Shown in pieces: positions 8,137 through 15,748 of a stretch of DNA of 22,865 nucleotides. The notes beneath the pieces were generated by a model that did not search any database, was not told the origin of the DNA, and saw only the letters and a program-made list of their open reading frames with translations. How positions within the stretch are numbered: the stretch's first letter is position 1; every line of letters begins with the position of its first letter. The stretch is from Fimenecus sp964557975 (GTDB lineage: Bacteria; Bacillota; Clostridia; Oscillospirales; Acutalibacteraceae): contig CAZLCG010000030.1 in assembly GCA_964557975.1 (NCBI GenBank), positions 1-22,865 of the forward strand, read 5' to 3'. The position numbers were made by a program, and so were the translations under genes.

Positions 8137-9908
8137 CAGTACTCCTCCTTTGCATTTGCCGCTTCGGCGGTTTCGTTCGCAAGCTGCTTCTGAATTTTAT
8201 CGTATTCCGAGTCAACGCCGTCCTCGGGAACATACTTAAATCTGCCTATGCTCTCACGGACCGGAAGCGAAACAATTTTTTCAATGTCCGCGCCCTTTTC
8301 GAGCGCCTCGCTTGAGCGGTCGTAATATGAAATTACAAGGCTCATCATATAATACTGCTTTTTAAGCGAAGAATAAGTGTCGATCTCGTGGTAAGCAAGC
8401 TGATGCAGGAAGTCCTCGCGGATACTCCTTGCCGCCTCCATTTTAAGTCTGTCGGAGGGCGAGAGCGCGTCCATACCGACGAGCTTGACAATCTCGTCAA
8501 GCGACGCCTCGTCTGACAGCAGGCTCATAATCCTTGTGCGCAGCTTCATCCAGTCTCCGTTTACGTTTTCGTTAAACCATGCGCCGAGGTTGTCGGCATA
8601 CAGCGAATAGGATGTAAGCCAGTTTATCGCGGGGAAATGGCGCTTATATGCGAGTGAGGAGTCAAGCCCCCAGAAAACCTTTACTATACGAAGCGTAGCC
8701 TGCGAAACAGGCTCCGATATATCGCCGCCGGGAGGCGAAACAGCGCCGATAACCGACAGCGCGCCCTCCCTTGTATCCGAACCGAGGACCTCAACCCTGC
8801 CCGCGCGCTCATAAAACTGAGCAAGGCGCGAGCCGAGGTACGCGGGGTATCCTTCCTCGCCGGGCATTTCCTCAAGTCTGCCCGACATTTCGCGAAGCGC
8901 TTCAGCCCAACGCGAGGTTGAATCCGCCATAAGCGCGACGGAATATCCCATATCTCTGAAATACTCCGCAATCGTAATACCCGTATAAATTGACGCCTCT
9001 CTTGCGGCAACGGGCATATCCGAGGTATTGGCGATTAAAACCGTTCTTTCCATAAGGGATTTGCCCGTATGCGGGTCAATAAGCTCGGGAAATTCATTAA
9101 GAACGTCGGTCATTTCGTTGCCTCGTTCGCCGCAGCCGATGTAAACTACTATATCCGCTTCGGCCCACTTGGCAAGCTGATGCTGCGTAACGGTTTTGCC
9201 CGAACCGAACGGACCGGGGATTGCCGCAACGCCGCCCTTCGCTATAGGGAACAGCGCGTCGATAACCCTTTGACCGGTTACAAGGGGCATATCGGGCGGC
9301 AGCTTCTTTTTATAAGGTCTGCCCCGACGGACAGGCCACTTCTGCATAAGCTTTACGGGAAGCACCGCGCCGTTTTCCGTCTCTATCGTACCTATTTTCT
9401 CATCAACCGTGTAGTCGCCCTCTTTAAGCGACTTAACCGTACCCACAACGCCGACGGGCACCATTATTTTATGGCGCACAATATCGGTTTCCTGAACGAA
9501 GCCGAGCTCGTCGCCTGCCGACACCTTATCACCGACCTTTGCGGTCGCGTTAAAGCGCCATTTTTTATCTCTCGGCAGAGACGGAACCTCGATACCTCTC
9601 GAAAGCGAATTGCCGATTTTCTTCACGATTTCTTCAAGCGGTCTTTGAATACCGTCAAAAATACCGCTTATAAGTCCGGGCCCCAGCTCAACGCTCAACG
9701 GTTCGTCGGTAGATTCAACGGTTTCGCCCGTGCCGAGCCCCGAGGTATCCTCATAGACCTGAATTGAAGCCTTGTCGCCGTGCATTTCGATGATTTCGCC
9801 TATAAGTCTGTGTTCGCTTACGCGGACAACGTCGAACATATTGGCGTCTCTCATATTCTGCGCAACAACAAGAGGTCCGGATACCTTTAAAATTGTACCT
9901 TTACTCAT
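8136..9908 (-). CDS. atpA: V-type ATPase catalytic subunit A
   Basis: A 590-residue catalytic subunit of the soluble V1 head, equivalent of NtpA. The Walker A loop GPFGSGKT is at residues 232-239 (Lys238). The catalytic glutamate is in GCGERGNEM (Glu261). The A-subunit-specific insertion before the nucleotide-binding domain (about residues 115-190) is present. This distinguishes it from F-type beta subunits, as does the block AVSPPGGDISEPV. AAAGGTGG lies upstream of the ATG. It follows subunit F after a 162-bp gap, the largest in the operon, which may carry a second promoter. Confidence 0.98.
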   Translation of the reverse strand: MSKGTILKVSGPLVVAQNMRDANMFDVVRVSEHRLIGEIIEMHGDKASIQVYEDTSGLGTGETVESTDEPLSVELGPGLISGIFDGIQRPLEEIVKKIGNSLSRGIEVPSLPRDKKWRFNATAKVGDKVSAGDELGFVQETDIVRHKIMVPVGVVGTVKSLKEGDYTVDEKIGTIETENGAVLPVKLMQKWPVRRGRPYKKKLPPDMPLVTGQRVIDALFPIAKGGVAAIPGPFGSGKTVTQHQLAKWAEADIVVYIGCGERGNEMTDVLNEFPELIDPHTGKSLMERTVLIANTSDMPVAAREASIYTGITIAEYFRDMGYSVALMADSTSRWAEALREMSGRLEEMPGEEGYPAYLGSRLAQFYERAGRVEVLGSDTREGALSVIGAVSPPGGDISEPVSQATLRIVKVFWGLDSSLAYKRHFPAINWLTSYSLYADNLGAWFNENVNGDWMKLRTRIMSLLSDEASLDEIVKLVGMDALSPSDRLKMEAARSIREDFLHQLAYHEIDTYSSLKKQYYMMSLVISYYDRSSEALEKGADIEKIVSLPVRESIGRFKYVPEDGVDSEYDKIQKQLANETAEAANAKEEY

Positions 9909-10023
9909 TGTATAATTCCACCTTTCAAGGTTGGTCTTTATATAAATAAAATGCTATTGCCTGCCTGTTATTTAAAATGTATCTGCAATTACAGCTTTGA
10001 TTTTTTTCGTCCCGAAGTATACA

Positions 10024-10052
10024 AAGATACCCGAGAGAGCGAAAAAAGTCAA
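10024..10052 (-). promoter_or_regulatory. Possible internal promoter before the V-ATPase A gene
   Basis: On the minus strand TTGACT (10052-10047) and TATCTT (10029-10024) are 17 bp apart, within the 162-bp gap between subunits F and A. The -35 matches consensus at five of six positions and the -10 at only four. If used, it would give extra A-B-D transcript with a leader of about 110 nt. Motif evidence only. Confidence 0.3.
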
Positions 10053-10070
10053 AATGTGCGTACATAAAGC

Positions 10071-10382
10071 TTAATTAACGATGTCAGAGCCTACGGCGCG
10101 TTCAACAAACGAGCTGACCTGCTTCATACCGTAGCCTGTGCCGCCCGATACGGCGGGAATAGGAATAACGGCAGGCAAGGGCTCGTCCTTATACCTGTCA
10201 AGCTCGGACTGCAAATCCTGCGCCAAGCCCTCGGTAATGAAAATTACCGCATAACCGCTGCCGGCAATTCTGTGCAGGGTTTTAACCGCTTCGGAAACCT
10301 CGTTAACGGGGAAGATGCCTATCCCGAGCGACGCGAAGCCGTAAATACTGTCGCTGTCACCCATAGCCGCGATTTTATACAT
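10071..10382 (-). CDS. atpF: V-type ATPase subunit F
   Basis: A 103-residue central-stalk subunit, equivalent of NtpG / V-ATPase F, which binds subunit D and is thought to modulate activity. The Rossmann-like start MYKIAAMGDSDSIYGFASLG and the strand YAVIFITEGLA are typical of the family, as is the glycine-rich link before the C-terminal helix (PAVSGGTGYGMKQVSSFVERAVG). Length is normal. Its ATG overlaps the end of subunit C by eight bases. The 162-bp gap after it breaks an otherwise tightly packed operon. Confidence 0.93.
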   Translation of the reverse strand: MYKIAAMGDSDSIYGFASLGIGIFPVNEVSEAVKTLHRIAGSGYAVIFITEGLAQDLQSELDRYKDEPLPAVIPIPAVSGGTGYGMKQVSSFVERAVGSDIVN

Positions 10383-11340
10383 ACAGTTTACGCATCCTTT
10401 CCCTTATAATATCATTTGAAACGCCGCTCAGCTTTGCCGAAAGAATGATCCTCAGAGCCTTTATTTCGGTTTCCCTCGCAACGTAATATGCCGCAATCGG
10501 GCTTATGCCGAACGCCGTCATTTTAGCCTTTTTCATAATTTCCAGCGTCTTATCATCACAGAACTTTTCAAAAGCCGACGTGCCCGCGTTAAGAGCCTCG
10601 CCGTAGTCCGAAAGTCCGCTGTTTTTCAGAAATTCAAAAAATTCATCTCCGCCCTTTAAGGAAGCCTCAACCAGCGCCTGCTTATTAACGCCTTCACACT
10701 CAACAACAGCCGCCTCGATAAACGCCTTATTCTTGCCCGTTCTCATTGAGCGGTAAGCCGTTTTAATATCGGCGGCAAGACAATAGCTTTCGGCGTATTC
10801 AATAAGCGTTTTGTCTCCGCTTTCCTTTGCGAAATTGAGCATAGTTTCCAGCGCGCCGTTATCAACTATAATGTCGCAAAGCTGACCGTTTCCCGTTTTT
10901 GTAACGGTATCAAACGCTTTTTTCGCCGTATCCGAAATAAATTCGGGCAGGTCGTCAAAACGCCTTTCCTTAACGGCGGAAAGTATCTCAGAAGGGTCTG
11001 AAACACTCGGAGAAACGAAGTATTCCTCGGCGTTCCGCCCCGTAACTTCGGCTTTTAAAACCGCCTTCAAGTTCTGAAAGTCATTTTTTACAACGAATGT
11101 TCCGAGAGCCTTCGCCTCGGGGGCATTTTTGTTTATAAGCTCCCAGGTCTTTTCAAGCTCTGTATCTAACATAGCGGAATAATCCCCTCCCTCGGGGCTT
11201 TCCCAACCCTTATCCTGTAAAAGGGCAACCGCCTTTTTATAATCGGGAGCGTTAATAAGCTGTTCCAAATCCGCCTCTTTAAGAAGCGACGCTTCGTTTG
11301 CTCGGATTGAAGATACGGCAAACAAATAATCGTTTTTCAC
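10375..11340 (-). CDS. atpC: V-type ATPase subunit C
   Basis: A 321-residue subunit equivalent to NtpC and eukaryotic subunit d. It forms the cup that joins the central stalk to the membrane c-ring. The sequence is mainly alpha-helical with the family-typical N-terminus DYLFAVSSIRANEASLL and the C-terminal block AYYVARETEIKALRIILSAK. Length is near normal (about 325-340). It starts 21 bases downstream of subunit E, with a GGAGAG-type site. The family is divergent, so the call rests on these blocks plus operon position. Confidence 0.9.
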   Translation of the reverse strand: MKNDYLFAVSSIRANEASLLKEADLEQLINAPDYKKAVALLQDKGWESPEGGDYSAMLDTELEKTWELINKNAPEAKALGTFVVKNDFQNLKAVLKAEVTGRNAEEYFVSPSVSDPSEILSAVKERRFDDLPEFISDTAKKAFDTVTKTGNGQLCDIIVDNGALETMLNFAKESGDKTLIEYAESYCLAADIKTAYRSMRTGKNKAFIEAAVVECEGVNKQALVEASLKGGDEFFEFLKNSGLSDYGEALNAGTSAFEKFCDDKTLEIMKKAKMTAFGISPIAAYYVARETEIKALRIILSAKLSGVSNDIIRERMRKLYV

Positions 11341-11361
11341 AACGCATCTCTCCTTAAAGAT

Positions 11362-11949
11362 TTATTTGAATAACAATTCGTTGAGAGCGTCTCTCAATTC
11401 ATCGCGTTTTTCCGCGGCCAAAGCGTCAAACGAACAGTTAATGTCGATGTCGCCGTATACCAAAATAAAACCGCTGTCAATATCCGCGCTCTTGCCAAGC
11501 TTCACCTTTGTTGATTTCTTAAACGAATTGTTAAGGCTGTCAATAAAATTTGACGGGAGCTTTTCGGTATCCTCCGGCGAAAAGTGCAGAACGCCCTCGC
11601 CCGGTCTTACGTTTTTGGAAACAAGTCCCTTTAGAATTTCAAAGTATTCCTTTTTGGGCAGAGCCTTGATAACATCGAGGGCTCTTTCAAGCGTTTCGTC
11701 AATTTTTGAAAGCTTTTCTTTAAGCACAATGCGGCTTTTGGCAAGCTCGGCGGAGGACGCAGCGGACTGCTCAATGTTCTCAAGCTTTTTAGCGGTCTGC
11801 GCCTGCTTTTCGGCGCACAGCTCACGCGCTTTTTTCTCAGCGTCGGCAACAACGGCTTCAGCATCGCTCTGAGCCTTCTGTGAAATTTCACGACAGCGGT
11901 CAAGTGAATCTTGTTCAATTTGCGAAAGTATCTTTTCGAGACCTGTCAT
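11362..11949 (-). CDS. atpE: V-type ATPase subunit E
   Basis: A 195-residue peripheral-stalk subunit (NtpE equivalent) that pairs with subunit G/H to form the stator linking the head to membrane subunit I. The N-terminal half (about residues 1-105) is an alanine- and charge-rich coiled coil (QDSLDRCREISQKAQSDAEA and following). The C-terminal globular domain carries the family pattern DIDSGFILVYGDIDINCSFD. It lies 11 bases after subunit K, with AAGGGG before the start. Confidence 0.93.
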   Translation of the reverse strand: MTGLEKILSQIEQDSLDRCREISQKAQSDAEAVVADAEKKARELCAEKQAQTAKKLENIEQSAASSAELAKSRIVLKEKLSKIDETLERALDVIKALPKKEYFEILKGLVSKNVRPGEGVLHFSPEDTEKLPSNFIDSLNNSFKKSTKVKLGKSADIDSGFILVYGDIDINCSFDALAAEKRDELRDALNELLFK

Positions 11950-11960
11950 AATGTAACCCC

Positions 11961-12437
11961 TTAGAAGTTAAGTCTGAGAATTATAAGAAGCGAAATAAGC
12001 AACGCAAGAACGGCGTATGTTTCAACCATAGCCGAAAGAACCATCGCCTTGCTCTGCTGTTCGGGCTTTTTGGCAACGACCGAAACACCCGAAGCCGCAA
12101 CCCTTGCCTGACCTATCGCAGAAAAATAACCTACGAACGCCATCGGAAGGCATGCGGCAAACACCTGAAGCCCCTGAGTTGTCGTAAGCTCAATGGGACT
12201 GCCGCTTAAAAGCTGAATTTTTATCATAACCATAATAGCCGTAATAAAACCGTAAAGTCCCTGCGTGCCGGGAAGAATCTGAAGAATAAGAACTTTTGTG
12301 AACTTTGAGGGGTCCTCGGAAATAAGCCCCGCGGCAGCCTCACCTACCATACCTACGCCCTTTGCAGAGCCCATACCGCTTAAAAGCGCCGCAAGCGCCG
12401 CGCCCGCGATAGCCAAAGCCAAACCTAAATTAGCCAT
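11961..12437 (-). CDS. atpK: V-type ATPase rotor subunit K (Na+-type proteolipid)
   Basis: A 158-residue, four-helix proteolipid forming the rotating membrane ring (NtpK equivalent), made of two fused hairpins. The ion-binding glutamate lies only in the second hairpin, Glu139 in MVETYAVL. The other residues matching the Na+ ligands described for Enterococcus hirae NtpK are all present: Leu55, Thr58 and Gln59 in LPGTQGLYGF, and Gln110 in GQARVAASG. Positions 110 and 139 even match that protein's numbering. This strongly suggests sodium rather than proton translocation. The ATG overlaps the end of subunit I by eight bases and has a GGAGG site. Confidence 0.97.
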   Translation of the reverse strand: MANLGLALAIAGAALAALLSGMGSAKGVGMVGEAAAGLISEDPSKFTKVLILQILPGTQGLYGFITAIMVMIKIQLLSGSPIELTTTQGLQVFAACLPMAFVGYFSAIGQARVAASGVSVVAKKPEQQSKAMVLSAMVETYAVLALLISLLIILRLNF

Positions 12438-14412
12438 TATTGATTTCCTCCTTGAATTTAAATGTTTTACTGTTTACTTTAAGAGGGTTAAAGGCAACTC
12501 CGCCGCCCTCATAAAACCTTGAGAAAAATTCAACATACTGCAATCTGTTTGTGTGAACATATGCTCCGATTACATTTATGCCGAAATTAACCGTGTGACC
12601 GAAAACGAACACTATAACGAACAGTACCGTTTTAACCGCCGGATTGCTCGGCAGTGTTCCCATCATATTTACGACGCTGCCTATAATGCCCGTAACAAGC
12701 CCCAAGGCTAAAAGTCTTGAATATGAAAGAACGTCGCTTAAATAGCCCGATATTGTGTTATACAGGGCGTAAAGCCCCGAGCCGAGCTTGCCGATAATTT
12801 TCTTTGACGACCTGCCCGCCGTTAAAACAATCAAAATGACGCCCGCAAGCGCGCAATATTTACCGATATTCGTTATATTTTCGGGAATTTCGGTTATCAT
12901 TCCCGCGCATATCGGAGCTGCTCCGCCCACGGTAAGATAAATCGAAAGCACGTCGAAAACAGCGCCTATCTTATCGCCCTGCCGCCATTCCATATATCCC
13001 TTAATCGCCACACCGACGAGCAGATGGACTATACCGAACAGGAAGCACCACAGCATTGTTGTCATCAAATCGTCGCCCTGAGGGTTAAGCCACAAATACA
13101 GCCGCATTTCGGGAAGCCCCAAATAATTTGTGCGTACCGTATTTATTACGTCGCCGAAGAAGCTGCCGAACATAATTCCCCAGAACATCGTCGAAATGCC
13201 GCAGTAAAGATACATCATAACGGTTTTCTTCTTCTTGCCCTCGGGCTTGCATTTAAGCAGAACGGCAAGCGTCGCGATCACCATTATAAGCCCGTAGCCT
13301 GCGTCCGAAAACATCATACCGAAAAACAGATAATAGAAAAACGCCATGATCGCGTTCGGGTCTATATCGTTCTTTCCGGGCAGAGAATACATCTCCGTTA
13401 TTTCCTCAACGGGCGCGGCAAACGCGCTGTTTTTAAGCAGTACCGGAATCTCCTCGTCCCCGTCGGGCTCGCTTAGCGCAACCGCCATGGTAAATTTGCT
13501 TTCAAGAAAGCTTACCGTCTTTTCGGCATATTTCTCCGGAATAAATCCGCATATATAAAAGATGTCGTTTGAAACGGATATTTTTTTAAAGACCTCATAT
13601 TTGTCCGCCCTGATACCCAAATAGTCAATCAGGAAATCTATATTTTCGTGTTCTGCGGACATATTTGATATTTTGCTCTCACATTCGGATATTTTCCGTT
13701 TTAAGCCGTCTATTCTCTTATTATAATCCTCGATAACCTCTGCGGCGGCTTTTTTCGGCGCGTCATTGGGCTTAACGAACCCGAACGAGCGAAGCGCTTC
13801 AAGTACTCTTTCGGAATCCTTTCGCATACATATTATAACCGCGCACGACTGCATTTCGGTCGAAAGCACCGTTTCAGCCTCAACAGCCTCCACATCGGGG
13901 AGCAGCTCCGCAAGACTTGCTTTAACGGTTTCCTCTGTCTGCATATCGGGGAAGGTTCCCACAAGCACATCCGTATATTTGGTTCCCTTGGAGTCGATCG
14001 GAATATCAAGCTCCCTCCAGACCGACAAAGAGGAAATCATGGTTTCAAGTCTTATAATCTCCGTCCTTGCCTCGGCGGCAGTCCTCTTTAATTCCAAAAT
14101 ATCGTAGCACTTATTCATTGTAATATCGGCGTCGTCCGCCATATCAAGGAATTTTGAAAGCTCCATCTCGCGGGGCGGCTTAAACGAATCGGTCAAAGAG
14201 GTTTTAACGGGCGCGTATTCGTTAAGCGTTTCTTTAGCCTGCCTTGCGATCCCCGAGAACTTTTGAAGCTGGGACACCGTAACCGAAGTATCCATTGAAT
14301 ACATAGCGTCGGGAATCTCATGCTCGGTTATCTCAACAACGCCCTTCCTTTGAAGCGCGTCTATGATTTTTTTGCTGTCGCCGAGCATTGCGATCATTTC
14401 AATTCTCTGCAT
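12430..14412 (-). CDS. atpI: V-type ATPase membrane subunit I
   Basis: A stator subunit of 660 residues from the ATG used here, equivalent of NtpI and the a-subunit. The N-terminal half (1 to about 340) is cytoplasmic with long coiled coils. The rest has seven or eight membrane helices beginning FYYLFFGMMFSDAGYG. The essential rotor-facing arginine is in DVLSYSRLLALGL (about Arg566), followed by FGHTVNFGINVIGAYVHTNRL. The ATG at 14412 has no ribosome binding site at usable distance. A good GAGGTG (14440-14435) instead sits seven bases before an in-frame ACG at 14427. That start would add five residues and give M-A-K-L-K-M, resembling family N-termini as I recall them. The true start may therefore be ACG, or a changed ATG. 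Confidence 0.95.
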   Translation of the reverse strand: MQRIEMIAMLGDSKKIIDALQRKGVVEITEHEIPDAMYSMDTSVTVSQLQKFSGIARQAKETLNEYAPVKTSLTDSFKPPREMELSKFLDMADDADITMNKCYDILELKRTAAEARTEIIRLETMISSLSVWRELDIPIDSKGTKYTDVLVGTFPDMQTEETVKASLAELLPDVEAVEAETVLSTEMQSCAVIICMRKDSERVLEALRSFGFVKPNDAPKKAAAEVIEDYNKRIDGLKRKISECESKISNMSAEHENIDFLIDYLGIRADKYEVFKKISVSNDIFYICGFIPEKYAEKTVSFLESKFTMAVALSEPDGDEEIPVLLKNSAFAAPVEEITEMYSLPGKNDIDPNAIMAFFYYLFFGMMFSDAGYGLIMVIATLAVLLKCKPEGKKKKTVMMYLYCGISTMFWGIMFGSFFGDVINTVRTNYLGLPEMRLYLWLNPQGDDLMTTMLWCFLFGIVHLLVGVAIKGYMEWRQGDKIGAVFDVLSIYLTVGGAAPICAGMITEIPENITNIGKYCALAGVILIVLTAGRSSKKIIGKLGSGLYALYNTISGYLSDVLSYSRLLALGLVTGIIGSVVNMMGTLPSNPAVKTVLFVIVFVFGHTVNFGINVIGAYVHTNRLQYVEFFSRFYEGGGVAFNPLKVNSKTFKFKEEINNG

Positions 14413-14464
14413 TTTAAGCTTTGCCGTAAGTCATCACCTCTCTTTTTAAAGATTTTCAGGCATT

Positions 14465-14776
14465 TCAGCCGACAATTATGTCTCTGACAACTCCGACCGC
14501 TTCCGAAAACTTAGCGTCCGCCTTTGCCTTCAGAAGCGCGGAGTATTTCTCCGCTTCCTCAGACGCTTCGGCAACGGCTTTTTCAGCCCTCTCGGTTGCC
14601 TCGGCAATTTTGCCGCGTTCGAGCGCCTCGGCTTCTTTTTCGGCGTTATCCAAAATTTTCTTTGCCTTTTCCTTTGCGTCCTCAAGCATAATATTTGCCT
14701 GCTTCAACGCCTCGCTTTCTTTTTCGGCCATCTGCTTTTCTTTAAGCAATACCTCGTCAAGCATTTTTGCAGCCAT
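14465..14776 (-). CDS. V-type ATPase subunit G/H (peripheral stalk)
   Basis: A 103-residue, almost wholly helical protein rich in Ala, Glu and Lys with heptad character (EKEAEALERGKIAEATERAE and similar). It matches the G/H (NtpF/AhaH) family that pairs with subunit E in the stator stalk. I chose the ATG at 14776 because GAGGTGAG lies just upstream; an in-frame ATG at 14806 lacks one. It is the first gene of the operon. The sequence is low in complexity, so position directly before subunit I is part of the evidence. Confidence 0.9.
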   Translation of the reverse strand: MAAKMLDEVLLKEKQMAEKESEALKQANIMLEDAKEKAKKILDNAEKEAEALERGKIAEATERAEKAVAEASEEAEKYSALLKAKADAKFSEAVGVVRDIIVG

Positions 14777-14871
14777 TGTTCTCACCTCTTTTTTAATAAT
14801 TGGCAAACACGGTTAAAATAAAACATATATAATAAAATTCAGAAAAATAAAATATGTTTTTTCAAACAGGA

Positions 14872-14900
14872 ATTATAACACACTTGCCGAAAAAAAGAAA
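14872..14900 (-). promoter_or_regulatory. Candidate promoter for the V-ATPase operon
   Basis: On the minus strand a perfect TATAAT (14877-14872) lies about 95 bases before the first gene. The position 17 bp upstream (14900-14895) reads TTTCTT, a poor -35, so an activator or other help may be needed. Several T-rich runs surround it. Confidence 0.5.
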
Positions 14901-14907
14901 CAGAAAA

Positions 14908-14934
14908 GTTGAATTTTTCCAAATTTTTTTCAAC
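14908..14934. promoter_or_regulatory. Inverted repeat in the divergent V-ATPase/TetR region
   Basis: GTTGAA (14908-14913) and TTCAAC (14929-14934) form an inverted repeat around an AT-rich centre. It lies between the outward-facing promoters of the V-ATPase operon and the TetR gene. It could be an operator, but half-sites of six bases in AT-rich DNA are weak evidence. No gene is supported in 14777-15032. Confidence 0.25.
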
Positions 14935-14969
14935 ATCTGTATTAAAAAGCGAAATTTTTTAAAAAAATG

Positions 14970-14998
14970 TTGATTAAACGACTTTTTTGTATTATAAT
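14970..14998 (+). promoter_or_regulatory. Strong sigma-A promoter for the TetR gene, with a possible operator
   Basis: TTGATT (14970-14975) and a perfect TATAAT (14993-14998) are spaced by 17 bp. Just after the -10, ATAATT and AATTAT form an inverted repeat (about 14994-15014) that could let the regulator block its own promoter. The promoter motif is directly visible; the operator is inference. Confidence 0.7.
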
Positions 14999-15032
14999 TG
15001 GTTTGATAATTATATATTCCGAGGTGTTGAAA

Positions 15033-15635
15033 ATGGATGAAAAAAAGGTTGACGGCCGTGTCCGCCGTACAAAAAGGCTCTTAAAGGAAGGGCTGACCGA
15101 GCTTATTTCCCAAAAGAGCATAAAGAAGATTACCGTGCGCGAGCTGTCGGATTTGGTTGAGATTAACAGAGGCACCTTTTATCTTCACTATAAGGACATT
15201 TACGACCTTGTGGAACAGATAGAAAACGAGCTTTTTGAAGAATTTGAAACTATTATCAACAAATACTCCCTTGATCAGGTTGCAGCCGAGCCGTCGGCAG
15301 TCTTTACGGATATATGCCGTTTCCTTGAGGATAACCGCAAGATCTGCTCGGCGCTCTTAGGGGATAACGGCGACATAAATTTCGTAATAAGGCTTCGGGA
15401 ATTTGTCTCTGCAAAGTGCTTTAAAGACTTCTCGGGCTATTTTCAAAACGACAGCTATAAAAGCGCCTACGGCTACATTTATTCATTTTACGAATCCGCC
15501 GCGGTCGGCATTATTCGCTATTGGCTCTACGATACGTCGCCCGAACGCAAAACACCCGAGAGCGTTGCTTTCATTTTTGAAACTCTGCTTACCAAGGGTA
15601 TTGATTTTCGCACGCAAAACAAATCGACCGATTAA
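15033..15635 (+). CDS. TetR/AcrR-family transcriptional regulator
   Basis: A 200-residue regulator. The N-terminal DNA-binding domain (about residues 10-60) has the TetR helix-turn-helix: ITVRELSDLVEINRGTFYLHY (about 33-53), continuing FYLHYKDIYDLV. The C-terminal ligand-binding and dimer domain is helical and of the DhaS-like type often found in Firmicutes; the ligand is unknown. I chose the ATG at 15033 for its GAGGTG site six bases upstream. An ATG at 14967 would lie across the promoter. It is divergent from the V-ATPase operon and about 110 bp upstream of a CDF metal exporter in the same direction, so either may be its target. Confidence 0.92.
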   Translation: MDEKKVDGRVRRTKRLLKEGLTELISQKSIKKITVRELSDLVEINRGTFYLHYKDIYDLVEQIENELFEEFETIINKYSLDQVAAEPSAVFTDICRFLEDNRKICSALLGDNGDINFVIRLREFVSAKCFKDFSGYFQNDSYKSAYGYIYSFYESAAVGIIRYWLYDTSPERKTPESVAFIFETLLTKGIDFRTQNKSTD

Positions 15636-15674
15636 AGGGTAATACGCAAAAACACCAAAAATACAAGGAAAGGA

Positions 15675-15748
15675 ACGATACCGTGCATAAACAGCCGTTT
15701 TTACGCGGCTTTTTGCGCGATTGCCGTATCGTATGTCTGCCGATATGA
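15675..15748 (+). promoter_or_regulatory. Structured leader of the CDF gene with an overlapping small ORF
   Basis: AAGGAAAGG (15665-15673) lies nine bases before a GTG at 15683 that opens a 21-codon ORF. That ORF ends in a TGA overlapping the CDF ATG at 15745 (ATGA). ACGATAC (15675-15681) pairs with GTATCGT (15726-15732), and an inner stem AGCCG/CGGCT is followed by five Ts. Folding would place the ribosome binding site next to another in-frame ATG at 15733. A leader peptide or structure-dependent start is possible but unproven. Confidence 0.35.

Noticed and set aside
9069..9767. A 232-codon plus-strand ORF opposite the V-ATPase A gene
   Set aside because: It is the antisense frame of a strongly conserved catalytic subunit. 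Its residues are a mirror of that gene's codons and match no family.
9925..10065. A 46-codon minus-strand ORF filling the gap between V-ATPase subunits F and A
   Set aside because: It has no ribosome binding site (GCTTT before the ATG), no recognisable motif and an odd composition. It overlaps the candidate internal promoter. It is most likely chance.
13024..13476. A 150-codon plus-strand ORF opposite V-ATPase subunit I
   Set aside because: It is an antisense shadow of the membrane domain of subunit I, with no start signal.
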